From an uncultured Clostridia bacterium (GTDB taxonomy: Bacteria > Bacillota > Clostridia > UBA1381), in NCBI GenBank assembly GCA_947631235.1, contig CANRKO010000001.1:496001-560000 (forward strand): a DNA stretch of 64,000 nucleotides, written 5' to 3'. Positions 45,580 to 53,549 of the stretch are shown here, piece after piece. The position numbers and the translations under genes are program-made. The notes beneath the pieces were generated by a model. The model was not told the origin of the DNA and made no database searches. It saw only the letters and a program-made list of their open reading frames with translations. Positions within the stretch are counted from its first letter, which is position 1, and each line of letters opens with the position of its first letter.

Positions 45580-45806
45580 GTAGGGGCGACCCTCGCGGTC
45601 GCCCGTTAGCCTCCCTTGTTAAAGGGAGGGGGACCGCCGAAGGCGGTGGAGGGATTCATTGCGAAAATACCAGAAAAGGAATCCCCCAGTCGCGCTACGC
45701 GCGCCAGCCCCCTTCACTACGGCGTTTGTTGCTTCGCAACACGCCTACAACACGCTATGCGTGTTGTTCACTTTGACAAGGGGGCCTTTCGTGGGTTCTC
45801 CCCTAC
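45580..45806. repeat. Mosaic palindromic repeat element between dapF and dapL
   Basis: Begins with GTAGGGGCGACC...GGTCGCCCG (45580-45605), the same unit as at 54742. It continues with hairpins CCTCCCTT/AAGGGAGG, ACCGCC/GGCGGT, and AACACGC/GCGTGTT, and ends in CCCCTAC (45800-45806), the mirror of its start. Non-coding and MITE-like. It fills most of the 302-bp gap. Confidence 0.75.
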
Positions 45807-45816
45807 GACGGCAATA

Positions 45817-46659
45817 TTACACCTCAATTTCCCCGTCGAACACAAACGCGGCGGGACCGGTCATATACACGGCGTTTTCCTGTTCGTCGTACTTTATATG
45901 CAGCGTGCCGCCCAGAAGAACGAGGTCTGCCTCATTATCGGTAAGACCGTTTAAGTACGCCGCGACGAGCGTTGCGCACGCACCCGTGCCGCAGGCGAGC
46001 GTCTCGCCCGCGCCGCGCTCCCACACGCGCATTTTTATTGTGCGCCTGTCAACTATCTGTGCAAACTCGGTGTTGATGCGTTTCGGGAACAGCTTGTGGT
46101 TTTCAAAATGCGGTCCGATTTTCTCTATTTCAAGGCTGTCCGTATCGTCTATAAAAGTCACGGCGTGAGGGTTGCCCATTGACACGCCCGTCACCTTGTA
46201 CGTCTTACCGAGAACCTCCACGTCCTCGCTTATAAAGCGTTCCTTGTCGGAGTCGATCGGTATGTTCTTCGGCACAAGCTCGGGACTTCCCATATTCACC
46301 GTCACGCTCTCCACCCTGCCGTCCTTTACGTTCAGGTCGAGGATTTTTATTCCCGCGAGCGTTTCAAGCGTCACGCGCGTCTTATCGGTAAGCCCTCTGT
46401 CGTACACGTACTTACCCACGCAGCGCGTCGCGTTGCCGCACATTTCAGCCTGCGAGCCGTCACTGTTATACATGTCCATACGGAAATCCGCCTTGTCGGA
46501 CGGGCAAATCAAAACAAGACCGTCAGAGCCTATTCCGAAATGGCGGTCGCTTACCTTTTTCGCGGTCGCGTTTATGTCCTCCACTTTTTCCTCAAAGCAG
46601 TTGACGTATATGTAGTCGTTGCCCGCGCCGTGCATCTTTGTGAATTTGAATTTATTCAT
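45817..46659 (-). CDS. dapF: Diaminopimelate epimerase
   Basis: 280 residues. Interconverts LL- and meso-diaminopimelate. The start FKFTKMHGAGNDYIYVN is diagnostic. The two catalytic Cys are in SQAEMCGNATRCVG and TLACGTGACATL. Adjacent to dapL, it completes the aminotransferase route to meso-DAP. It lies 21 bp after the ANTAR gene and may be read from the glnA promoter. Confidence 0.97.
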   Translation of the reverse strand: MNKFKFTKMHGAGNDYIYVNCFEEKVEDINATAKKVSDRHFGIGSDGLVLICPSDKADFRMDMYNSDGSQAEMCGNATRCVGKYVYDRGLTDKTRVTLETLAGIKILDLNVKDGRVESVTVNMGSPELVPKNIPIDSDKERFISEDVEVLGKTYKVTGVSMGNPHAVTFIDDTDSLEIEKIGPHFENHKLFPKRINTEFAQIVDRRTIKMRVWERGAGETLACGTGACATLVAAYLNGLTDNEADLVLLGGTLHIKYDEQENAVYMTGPAAFVFDGEIEV

Positions 46660-46680
46660 ATAACCACCCCTGTGAATTTT

Positions 46681-47205
46681 TTATATGCCCAATATTTGTC
46701 TCGCCGTATCTATAAATTTCGCGCCGGTGTCCATACTTCGCTTTTGTATAAAGCGGTGTGCCGCCTCCTCCGTCATGGCATGGTTTTCCATCAGATACGC
46801 CTTCGCGCTGTCTATTATCTGCTTTTCCTCGTCGGTTCGCTGTCTGCGGTGCTTTGTCCGCTCTATCATTCCGACGAAAGTTTCTATCGCGTTTAAAAGT
46901 ATCTGTCGGTTTATCGGCAGCGTCACGACAAATATGTCCTGATTGTATATGTCTGAGCTGTGCTCGGCTTTTACTATGCTTATCAGCTTGTGTCTGCCCT
47001 CTATATCCTCATACACCTCGTCAGCCACGCCGTCGGGCAGCTTGTAGCCCATGATTATAAGCGTTTCGTCCATGCCTGACAATGTACGTATCAGCTCTGC
47101 TCTCGACCGGCACACGGCGCATACGTCGTAGCCGCTCGCGTCGAGCATTCTTCTTATTTTTTCCGCCGTTTCGACGCGCGAAAAGGCGAGCGCTATACGC
47201 CTCAC
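46681..47205 (-). CDS. ANTAR-domain RNA-binding antiterminator with a pseudo-receiver domain
   Basis: 174 residues. A receiver-like fold covers about 3-115, but the position of the phospho-acceptor Asp reads LIIMGYKLPDG, with Gly53 in its place, so classical phosphorylation is unlikely. The C-terminal ANTAR helices (about 120-174) hold DEEKQIIDSAKAYLMENHAM and EEAAHRFIQKRSMD. ANTAR proteins bind hairpins with A1/G4 hexaloops and prevent termination. The gene is 32 bp after glnA; such proteins near glnA in clostridia are called NitR or GlnR-like. The start is GTG, with GGAGGTGG upstream. Target leaders at glnA and gltB are listed separately. Confidence 0.87.
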   Translation of the reverse strand: MRRIALAFSRVETAEKIRRMLDASGYDVCAVCRSRAELIRTLSGMDETLIIMGYKLPDGVADEVYEDIEGRHKLISIVKAEHSSDIYNQDIFVVTLPINRQILLNAIETFVGMIERTKHRRQRTDEEKQIIDSAKAYLMENHAMTEEAAHRFIQKRSMDTGAKFIDTARQILGI

Positions 47206-47237
47206 CGTATACCACCTCCATTACAATATTATTTTAA

Positions 47238-48554
47238 TCAATATTGTATGAGGTAATTTTCCACTTCCCAACTGTTTATCGTGCGGCGGTACGCGTCGTA
47301 CTCCTTAGCCTTGGCGTTGAGGTAGCTCGTCACAAATCTCGCGCCCAAAAGCTCGGTCATAAACGCTGACTGTTTCGCAATTCTTATCGCCTCGTTAAGG
47401 CTTATCGGCAGCTTTCTTATGCCGAGAGCCTCGCGTTCCCTGTCGGACAGCGTGTAGATGTTCACGTCTATTCCCGACTGCAGCTTTTCGCTGTTCTTTA
47501 TGCCCTCAATACCCGCCTTTAAGCACGCGGCAATTGCAAGGTACGGGTTTGCCGTGGAGTCGGGCGAGCGCAGTTCAACGTACGGCGCGCCTGTTTTCGC
47601 GGCTCTCGGTACGCGCACGAGCAGACTTCTGTTGTTTTCCGACCACGAAATGTAGCACGGCGCCTGAAAACCCGGTATGAAACGCTTGTAGGAATTTACG
47701 GTCGGGTTTGTAAGACACGCCATGTCGGGCGTGTATTTTAAAAGTCCGGCTATAAACTGCTTTGCCGTTTCGGACAGCTTTTCGTTTTCGGCGAACACGT
47801 TTTCCCCGTCCTTCATCAGAGCCATTTTAAGGTGCATACCGCTGCCCGCGACGCCCTCTATGGGTTTCGGCATAAACGTCGCGTGAAGTCCGTTGCGTTT
47901 CGCAATCGTCTTTACGACGGTGCGGAAGGTGACGAGACGGTCGGCTGTTACGAGCGCGTCGTCGTGACGGAACGCTATCTCGTGCTGTCCGGGCGCTTTC
48001 TCGTGGTGCGACGTTTCTATTTTGTAACCCATCTCTTCAAGAGTAAGGCATATCTCACGGCGGCAGTTCTCGCCGTTGTCAAGCGGCGCAAGGTCGAGGT
48101 AGCCGGCGTTGTCGTGCGGTTCAAGCGTCGGCACGCCGCGCTCGTCGGTGTTGAACAGGAAAAACTCGCACTCGGGTCCTATTTCGAGCGTATACCCCAT
48201 ATCCGCGGCTTCCTTTATAACCTTTTGCAGAATGTAGCGGGGGTCGCTTTCAAGGCGCGTGCCGTCCGGCTTGTACACGTCGCATATGAAACGCGCAACC
48301 TTGCCCTGATGCGGTCTCCATGGGAAAATCGTAAACGTGTCAAGGCACGGGCGCAGATAAAGGTCGCTCTCCTCGACCGTGACAAAGCCGTCGATAAGAG
48401 AGCCGTCAAACATACAGCGTCCGTCGAGCGCGTCCTCGAGCGCGGACGTGGTAATGGCGAGATTGCGCATATTGCCGAGTATGTCGGTAAACTGGAGACG
48501 GACAAATCGCACGTCCTCTTCGTCTATCAGCCTCAAAATATCCTGTTTATTCAT
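47238..48554 (-). CDS. glnA: Glutamine synthetase, type I
   Basis: 438 residues, the size of the GSI-alpha form without the adenylylation insert. Makes glutamine from glutamate, ammonia and ATP. Motifs are FDGSLIDGFVTVEESDLYLRP (split here only by position, about residues 49-69), the ATP-binding KPIEGVAGSGMHLKMAL and ENNRSLLVRVPRA. Its C-terminus ends in the family pattern SWEVENYLIQY. It has its own promoter and a leader terminator, and the ANTAR gene follows it. Confidence 0.97.
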   Translation of the reverse strand: MNKQDILRLIDEEDVRFVRLQFTDILGNMRNLAITTSALEDALDGRCMFDGSLIDGFVTVEESDLYLRPCLDTFTIFPWRPHQGKVARFICDVYKPDGTRLESDPRYILQKVIKEAADMGYTLEIGPECEFFLFNTDERGVPTLEPHDNAGYLDLAPLDNGENCRREICLTLEEMGYKIETSHHEKAPGQHEIAFRHDDALVTADRLVTFRTVVKTIAKRNGLHATFMPKPIEGVAGSGMHLKMALMKDGENVFAENEKLSETAKQFIAGLLKYTPDMACLTNPTVNSYKRFIPGFQAPCYISWSENNRSLLVRVPRAAKTGAPYVELRSPDSTANPYLAIAACLKAGIEGIKNSEKLQSGIDVNIYTLSDREREALGIRKLPISLNEAIRIAKQSAFMTELLGARFVTSYLNAKAKEYDAYRRTINSWEVENYLIQY

Positions 48555-48584
48555 GACAGCACGTTCCTTTCTTTCCCGTTCTTC

Positions 48585-48626
48585 AAAAAAAGCGCTTCTT
48601 CACCACCGAAGAAACACCTTTGTCTC
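48585..48626 (-). promoter_or_regulatory. glnA leader: ANTAR-type hairpin overlapping a terminator
   Basis: Minus-strand RNA. P1 (48611-48626) is GAGAC-AAAGGT-GTTTC with A1 and G4 in a 6-base loop. The terminator (48585-48615) is GTTTCTTC/GAAGAAGC with a GGTGGT loop, then GC and seven T. The GTTTC arm is shared, so the two structures exclude each other. The start codon is 31 bp past the T-run. The layout matches the gltB leader. Confidence 0.75.
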
Positions 48627-48633
48627 GCATTTA

Positions 48634-48662
48634 ATTTTAGCATAGGGGGATTTATTTGTCAA
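48634..48662 (-). promoter_or_regulatory. glnA promoter
   Basis: Minus-strand perfect TTGACA (48657-48662), 17-bp spacer, TAAAAT (48634-48639). RNA would start at about 48627, one base before P1. Confidence 0.82.
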
Positions 48663-48737
48663 GGCTTTTTTGTACGGGAGAGGGATGTGTGTCCGATATG
48701 TAAAAGTATTTTCGTTGAATTGTAAAATAAAACAAAT

Positions 48738-48771
48738 AAGCCGCCCCACAATTCCACAAATAGGGCGGCTT
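48738..48771 (-). terminator. Terminator after the GH36 gene
   Basis: Perfect 9-bp stem AAGCCGCCC/GGGCGGCTT with a 16-base loop, then a T-rich tail on the minus strand. A second, smaller hairpin (GGAGCGG/CCGTTCC) lies closer to the gene. Confidence 0.75.
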
Positions 48772-48846
48772 TAAAGTTGTTCTTTTGGCGGAACGGTCAA
48801 AACCGCTCCCTTGTTATTTTTACTATATCATATGATTTTAATTTTG

Positions 48847-50916
48847 TCAATATTTCTTTTTGAGAAGTATGCCTATGCCGCAGGAATCGCCGTTTGGGCA
48901 AACGGTGAGAACGCCGTCGTTTACTTCCGCTTTAACGTCCGTATCAGAATACACGTCCGTAATATCACACTCCCCTACCGGCACGGATATTTTACTCGGC
49001 GCGTTTTTGAATGTGTGTATTACGCAAATCGCGGCGTTGTCGTTTACGCGGACGACCGCCTGATACCCTTCGGGGTGGCGGTACGACGTCAGATTTTCGC
49101 GGTAAATACGCGTAAAGCCGTTTTTGATTACGGGCGCGGCTTTTTTGTAAAACGCTATGCCGCCGTCTATCGCTTTCCACTGCGCGTCCGACAAATCGGT
49201 TACGTCGCCCGACAGACACATTCTGCCCAAAAACGCAGCCGACACGCTGTAGGCAATCCTTTTCACGGTGTCGCTTTTTCTTATAACGCACCATATCTGA
49301 CTTTGACGCGGCAGTATCGCGCGGTGCAGATTTGCGGCGATTATCGGTATTTCAACGCACTCGTGCGCGTCCGAAAACGACGCCATTGACGAGAGCGCCA
49401 TAAACGACGGTTCGAGCCTTCCGCCGCCCGACGCGCAGTTTTCAATCACAATTCCGTCGATTTCACGTTTCATTTTTTTGAAAAATTCCTGCCCCGCGAG
49501 CTGGTTAAGGCGCAGCCCCTCGCCGAGACTGTCATCGTTATCCACGCCTATGCCTATCGTTTCGTTGTGGTCGACCTTTATGTACTCAAACCCGTTTTTC
49601 TTCATAAAATCTATGACGCGCTCCGTGAGATACGACTTCACCCACTCGTCGTTCATATTCCAGAAACGGCGGTTCACGGTCGTGAGCGTCACGCCGTCGC
49701 GCTTTAAGAGATGCTCCTCGTTACGGTACGCACGCGACCTCTCGCCCACGTTCTCAATCTCAAACCATATGCCCGCCTTCATGCCGTGCGACTTTATAAG
49801 GTCGGCGGTCGCTTTTATCCCGTCGGGAAAAAGCGTCGCGGACGGAACGTAGTCGCCCATGCTTATGTCCCACCTCACGCCGTCCTCCTTGAACCAGCCG
49901 CAGTCAATCACAAAATAGTCTATTCCTTTTCCGTTTATTGCGTCAAGTATAGCGGCGATATTTTCGTGCGACGGGCTGCCCCATGTGGTGCAGTACTCGT
50001 TAAATATCACGGGCAGACTTTCCTCGCTTTCGGGAACGTCGAGCGCATCCTCCTGCGCCTCGTTAAGACACGCGGCTATATCGTCAATATTGCCCTTGCA
50101 AACGCTTATAACCGCGTCGGGCGCGGTGAACGTTTCACCCGCTTTTACTGTTTTCATCCAGTGTCCGAACTCACGGTCGGCAAGTCCGCCCGATATGCCC
50201 ACGCCGTCGTCGGCGCGTGTAATTTCTGTCTGCCACGACGACGGACAGCCTATCCTCGCGCCCCAAATCAAGCCGTTTTGAGTGTCCTCGACGGCTATGA
50301 ACGGTATGTAATTCTTCGCGGGCATCGAGCCAACCTGCCCGAAACGCACACTTTTATAATGCCCCATTGTCCAGCTGTCCTCAAGCAGCAAATCCTCAAG
50401 CGATTCCGTTACAAGCCGCGCCTCCATGCTCCATTTTGAGCGCAGACGGTGGAACTTCAGCGTGTTTTCTCCCGCGCCCTCGATATACGGCGATATGCCG
50501 CACAGCGCGAACGACGACAGCATTTCAAGCTTTACGTCGTTTCCCGAATTGTTTGTAAGTTCGGTACGTACTGTAAGGTAACGTCTGCCCTCTTTGTGCG
50601 CGAGCGTGTGTTTGATTTCTATACCGTTTTCGGATTTCAGATATGTCACAACCGCGCTGTCCGAAACCTCGCGGCGATCAAATTTCACGGCGTACGAGTC
50701 GGGGCTTAACTTCATGCTCTCACCGCCGAGGTAGCTGCCGCCGTACACGCTCCCCGCTATCTTTACCTCCGCAAGCGGCATTACCCGTGCGCGGCGGTTT
50801 TTAAGCGTCGCGTCCGTGTCGGGCAGTATGCAAAGTCCCACCGCGCCGCTTTCCTCGTCAGTTATGTAGCGCGCCGTTACCGCGCCGAATTTCTTTTCAA
50901 AAATATTTTCTTTCAT
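48847..50916 (-). CDS. Alpha-galactosidase, glycoside hydrolase family 36
   Basis: 689 residues, no signal peptide, so cytoplasmic. An N-terminal beta-supersandwich (about 1-300) is followed by the TIM barrel; the nucleophile is Asp449 in YIKVDHNETIG and the acid/base is Asp516 in SFSDAHECVE; FVIDCGWFKEDG and GIWFEIENVG are further family motifs. A C-terminal beta domain closes the protein. It should hydrolyse alpha-galactosides such as raffinose or melibiose after uptake. No transporter or sugar regulator is next to it; a small membrane protein gene lies 4 bp upstream. Confidence 0.9.
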   Translation of the reverse strand: MKENIFEKKFGAVTARYITDEESGAVGLCILPDTDATLKNRRARVMPLAEVKIAGSVYGGSYLGGESMKLSPDSYAVKFDRREVSDSAVVTYLKSENGIEIKHTLAHKEGRRYLTVRTELTNNSGNDVKLEMLSSFALCGISPYIEGAGENTLKFHRLRSKWSMEARLVTESLEDLLLEDSWTMGHYKSVRFGQVGSMPAKNYIPFIAVEDTQNGLIWGARIGCPSSWQTEITRADDGVGISGGLADREFGHWMKTVKAGETFTAPDAVISVCKGNIDDIAACLNEAQEDALDVPESEESLPVIFNEYCTTWGSPSHENIAAILDAINGKGIDYFVIDCGWFKEDGVRWDISMGDYVPSATLFPDGIKATADLIKSHGMKAGIWFEIENVGERSRAYRNEEHLLKRDGVTLTTVNRRFWNMNDEWVKSYLTERVIDFMKKNGFEYIKVDHNETIGIGVDNDDSLGEGLRLNQLAGQEFFKKMKREIDGIVIENCASGGGRLEPSFMALSSMASFSDAHECVEIPIIAANLHRAILPRQSQIWCVIRKSDTVKRIAYSVSAAFLGRMCLSGDVTDLSDAQWKAIDGGIAFYKKAAPVIKNGFTRIYRENLTSYRHPEGYQAVVRVNDNAAICVIHTFKNAPSKISVPVGECDITDVYSDTDVKAEVNDGVLTVCPNGDSCGIGILLKKKY

Positions 50917-50920
50917 AATT

Positions 50921-51433
50921 TTACCTGAACAAATTTACTATATTATTTAACGCTCCGAATGAAATGAGCGACATTATAAGTCCGGCTGTCATTACGCCGA
51001 GCGCAATAAACAGGAATGATTTTTTCGGTTTGAGTCCGAACATCACGGCAAGCAGGCTGCCCGTCCACGCGCCCGTTCCGGGAAGCGGTATCGCAACGAA
51101 CAGAAACAGTCCGAGGTAGCCGTATTTTTCTATCTGCTCCGAATGTTTCATCGCCTTGTTTTTCATCCACTCGGGGAATTTTTTAAGGTGTTTCGTCTTA
51201 CCCATCCACTCGAATATACGTTCTATAAACAGCAGTATGAACGGTATCGGCAGAAGGTTTCCGAGTACAGCCGCGATATACGTCGGCACAAGGCTTGTGT
51301 GCAGCAAAAGCGGCGCGATAAGTATACTGCCCCTCAGTTCCAAGATAGGTATCATTGAAATTATAAATATTATAAACTCGCCCGACAGCGAATTTTTAAG
51401 TCCGTCAACTATTACGTTTACCAAGCCGTCCAT
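50921..51433 (-). CDS. Small multidrug export-type membrane protein (COG2426)
   Basis: 170 residues with about five hydrophobic segments: IIFIISMIPILELRGSILIA near the N-terminus, a charged loop FEWMGKTKHLKKFPEWMKNK, and GLFLFVAIPLPGTGAW. This is the pattern of the small multidrug export protein family (PF06695). The name of that family is not backed by much function, so the role is open. GGAGG precedes the ATG, and the promoter lies 45 bp upstream. Likely cotranscribed with the GH36 gene (4-bp gap). Confidence 0.82.
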   Translation of the reverse strand: MDGLVNVIVDGLKNSLSGEFIIFIISMIPILELRGSILIAPLLLHTSLVPTYIAAVLGNLLPIPFILLFIERIFEWMGKTKHLKKFPEWMKNKAMKHSEQIEKYGYLGLFLFVAIPLPGTGAWTGSLLAVMFGLKPKKSFLFIALGVMTAGLIMSLISFGALNNIVNLFR

Positions 51434-51475
51434 CGGTTGTCCTCCTTTAATTATGTGATTAACATATCATATTGA

Positions 51476-51504
51476 ATTATACAATTTTACAGACCGTTCG
51501 TCAA
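51476..51504 (-). promoter_or_regulatory. Promoter for the COG2426-GH36 pair
   Basis: Minus-strand TTGACG (51499-51504), 17-bp spacer, TATAAT (51476-51481). Confidence 0.75.
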
Positions 51505-51633
51505 GTAAAAGTATTGCATCCTATAACTCTAATTTTGTGTGGAAAAGATTTTGATGTTGAAATTTCTCAAAAAGATTGGGTTTGAACATTGGCAAAACGG
51601 GCAAAGTTGGTGATTTGAAAGTGCGTTTTTTAC

Positions 51634-51693
51634 TGCACTGTTTTATAAAACTTTACACTTCTTTTATAAAAATCTGCACATTGTTTATAAAAC
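51634..51693. repeat. Three short direct repeats, about 21-bp period
   Basis: Units TGCAC-N2-TTTTATAAAAC, TACAC-N3-TTTTATAAAAA and TGCAC-N2-TGTTTATAAAAC repeat at about two helical turns. They lie in a 360-bp AT-rich gap between the COG2426 gene and the end of the MFS gene. No gene was recognised in this gap. Confidence 0.5.
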
Positions 51694-51792
51694 ATTATGG
51701 TAAATTGCTATAAAATCACTTCCTTTCTACACTGCGCAAAACTACGTTTTGCTATGCTCCAACTTTCAAACAAGTTGTTCATTTTCAGACGC

Positions 51793-51827
51793 AAAAAGAG
51801 CAGGTAATCTTTTCAGACTATCTGCTC
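51793..51827 (-). terminator. Terminator after the MFS gene
   Basis: Minus-strand stem GAGCAGATA/TACCTGCTC (one G-U pair) with a 12-base loop, then TTTTT. It is 45 bp past the MFS stop. Confidence 0.75.
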
Positions 51828-51871
51828 GGTGATGCCGCCGATGGGCGGTGGGTATTAAGTTGTAGCTTACA

Positions 51872-53176
51872 TCATCTTTTCACAGTCGATTCCGTAAATT
51901 CGTATTTCCTGAGAATTCTTCCAAATATCAAGCATACGGTAATGCCCGCAATACCCAGAATAAACATAACAAGGGCAGCACCGAAGCCTTTTCTCACTCC
52001 AAATATCCTTGCCAACAATCCGGCCGAATTTGTTTGTGCCATCAACGGCTCACAAACTTTATCCACCATGAATCCGCCAACAAAAGTACCGATAGGAATG
52101 GTAAAAAACTGCATTGTGTTCCGACAGGAATAAACTCGCCCCTGCATTTCCGCCGGAATGGTATTGCGCAGGATTACATCGAGGTTGGCACTCATTATGG
52201 GAACAACCGACCACCCAATGATTTGAGCAATACACCATCATATTGGCGTCCGTGTAAATGCAAGAATGAAATTTTCTGTACCCAGAGAAAACAACATTGT
52301 CAGAAAAATAACCCGAATGCGATTTTTAGGTGCAGGAAGTATAGTTGCCGCTAAACTTCCCATTAACGTTGCGATTCCAGCGCACGACGTGACGATACCT
52401 AACACTGCTTTTCCACCATTTTCACGAGAAAGCACATAAGGGGGAAGCGCAGCGTCAAACGCAGAAGCTACAAAGTTTACTCCTGCAAGAAACAGTATCA
52501 GCCAAAGGATCAGACCATTTTGACGCAGATAAGATAGACCGGCTTTTGCGCTCGATAAAACGGTCTCCTTTGAACCGTCTAAGCGTTGCGTTTCCAATGA
52601 TGGAATATGCACACAGACCGCCAATGCCACAAAAGCTACAATAAAGGTCGCAAGATCCACGCCGATTACGCCGTCCATTCCTATAACCGCATAAAGTGAT
52701 GTTGCAATTACAGGATGTAAAATCGTGACAAGTGAGTTTGAAAACGAGCGCAGACCACTTGTCCTTTGATATTGCTCTTTAGGTGTGATTAGTGTCATTG
52801 TTACTTCGCCGGCGGGTTGCTGTACCGTATTCATCAGGCCACTCACCACATTCAACACATACATATGAATGGGTAACAACGAATTCGTTTTTAATAAAAC
52901 AAGAACCAGAACGGAACAACCGGCAGCGAATGTATCACAGACAAGCATTGTTCGTTTTTTATCCCATCGATCAGAAAGAGTTCCGGCAAAAATGCTCAGC
53001 AATACATATGGTGTATAGGAACATATGGACAGAAGCGCTGTTTGCAAAGCTGAGCCGTGTTTTTCGTATAACCATAATGTCAGTGCGAAACCTGTCATGG
53101 CACTGCCAAGCTGGGAAAGAGACTGCGTTGACCATAGGATTAAAAATGTTTTCATTTGTTTATAGTTATTCTTCAT
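51872..53176 (-). pseudogene. MFS efflux transporter interrupted by one in-frame TGA
   Basis: The frame from ATG 53176 runs 312 codons to TGA at 52240-52238. It then continues in the same frame, without other stops, through WCIAQIIGWSVVPIMSANLD to 51872, for about 434 codons in all, a normal MFS length. The N-terminal part has the first transmembrane helices and the loop GTLSDRWDKKRTML typical of MFS drug or macrolide exporters (Mef-like); the C-terminal part has VILRNTIPAEMQGRVYSCRN. The TGA stands where relatives have a hydrophobic residue. No other gene here reads TGA as sense, so a nonsense mutation or sequence error is most likely. Codon use is AT-richer than in neighbours, which suggests transfer. 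Control region is listed separately. Confidence 0.82.
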
Positions 53177-53179
53177 TTT

Positions 53180-53279
53180 GACTTTGCTCCTTTGATTTAT
53201 TGTCGTTTATCAAAATTGCAAAGTCTGAGGATGCGGGATTAAATCCCATTTCGCTCCATACAGTATCCTCAAACCTTGC
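53180..53279 (-). promoter_or_regulatory. Attenuator-like RNA structures before the MFS gene
   Basis: Minus-strand RNA. Arms GCAAGGTTTGAGGAT (53265-53279) and ATCCTCAGACTTTGC (53218-53232) pair over 15 positions including two G-U. Alternatives compete: GCTCCAT (in the leader ORF) with ATGGAGC, and GACTTTGC of the right arm with GCAAAGTC (53180-53187), which overlaps the MFS ribosome site. A small GGGAT/ATCCC hairpin sits inside. The first arm overlaps the last codons and stop of the leader ORF. Confidence 0.65.
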
Positions 53280-53307
53280 ATGGAGCAAAAGCAATCGCTA
53301 AAAACAT
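53269..53307 (-). CDS. 12-residue leader peptide
   Basis: ATG at 53307 preceded by a strong GGGAGG with 5-base spacing; encodes MFLAIAFAPCKV, then TGA. It starts about 40 nt after the predicted RNA start. Its 3' end overlaps the first arm of the large hairpin, the arrangement expected where a ribosome stalled on the leader changes the RNA fold, as for several drug-resistance genes. Function inferred from position only. Confidence 0.65.
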   Translation of the reverse strand: MFLAIAFAPCKV

Positions 53308-53353
53308 AGTTACCTCCCTAACCTAATTTATCGTTCTGTCCGCTTATGGAAAG

Positions 53354-53382
53354 ATTGTATCATACTCACCGCAAAAAATCAA
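53354..53382 (-). promoter_or_regulatory. MFS operon promoter
   Basis: Minus-strand TTGATT (53377-53382), 17-bp spacer, TACAAT (53354-53359). RNA would start near 53347 and include the leader ORF. Confidence 0.65.
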
Positions 53383-53501
53383 TACGGCGGTCAATTTTTG
53401 CGCTTGCCGCTTGTTAGCGATTTTTTGATATTTTTCAATTCAATTTCGTCGCGAAATTTCAATATTATGATACATTCAACACAATTTAAGAGTTATAGGT
53501 A

Positions 53502-53530
53502 TTGCATTGATTTCATTTTGGGAGTATAAT
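53502..53530 (+). promoter_or_regulatory. ruvX promoter
   Basis: TTGCAT (53502-53507), 17-bp spacer, TATAAT (53525-53530), followed by GGAGGG and the ATG. Confidence 0.7.
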
Positions 53531-53549
53531 AAAAATACGGAGGGATATT

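Noticed and set aside
44303-45816. A lysine riboswitch or T-box upstream of dapL
   Set aside because: Only the palindromic repeat element and about 65 bp lie before dapL. The conserved T-box or L-box features are absent.
48585-48610. A second ANTAR hairpin in the glnA leader (GAAGAA stem, GGTGGT loop)
   Set aside because: The loop has G, not A, at position 1. It is better explained as the terminator stem.
52238-52240. TGA read as tryptophan or selenocysteine in the MFS gene
   Set aside because: TGA ends many genes here (for example fabH, GH43 and barstar), tryptophan is TGG throughout, and no SECIS-like hairpin directly after the codon was found.
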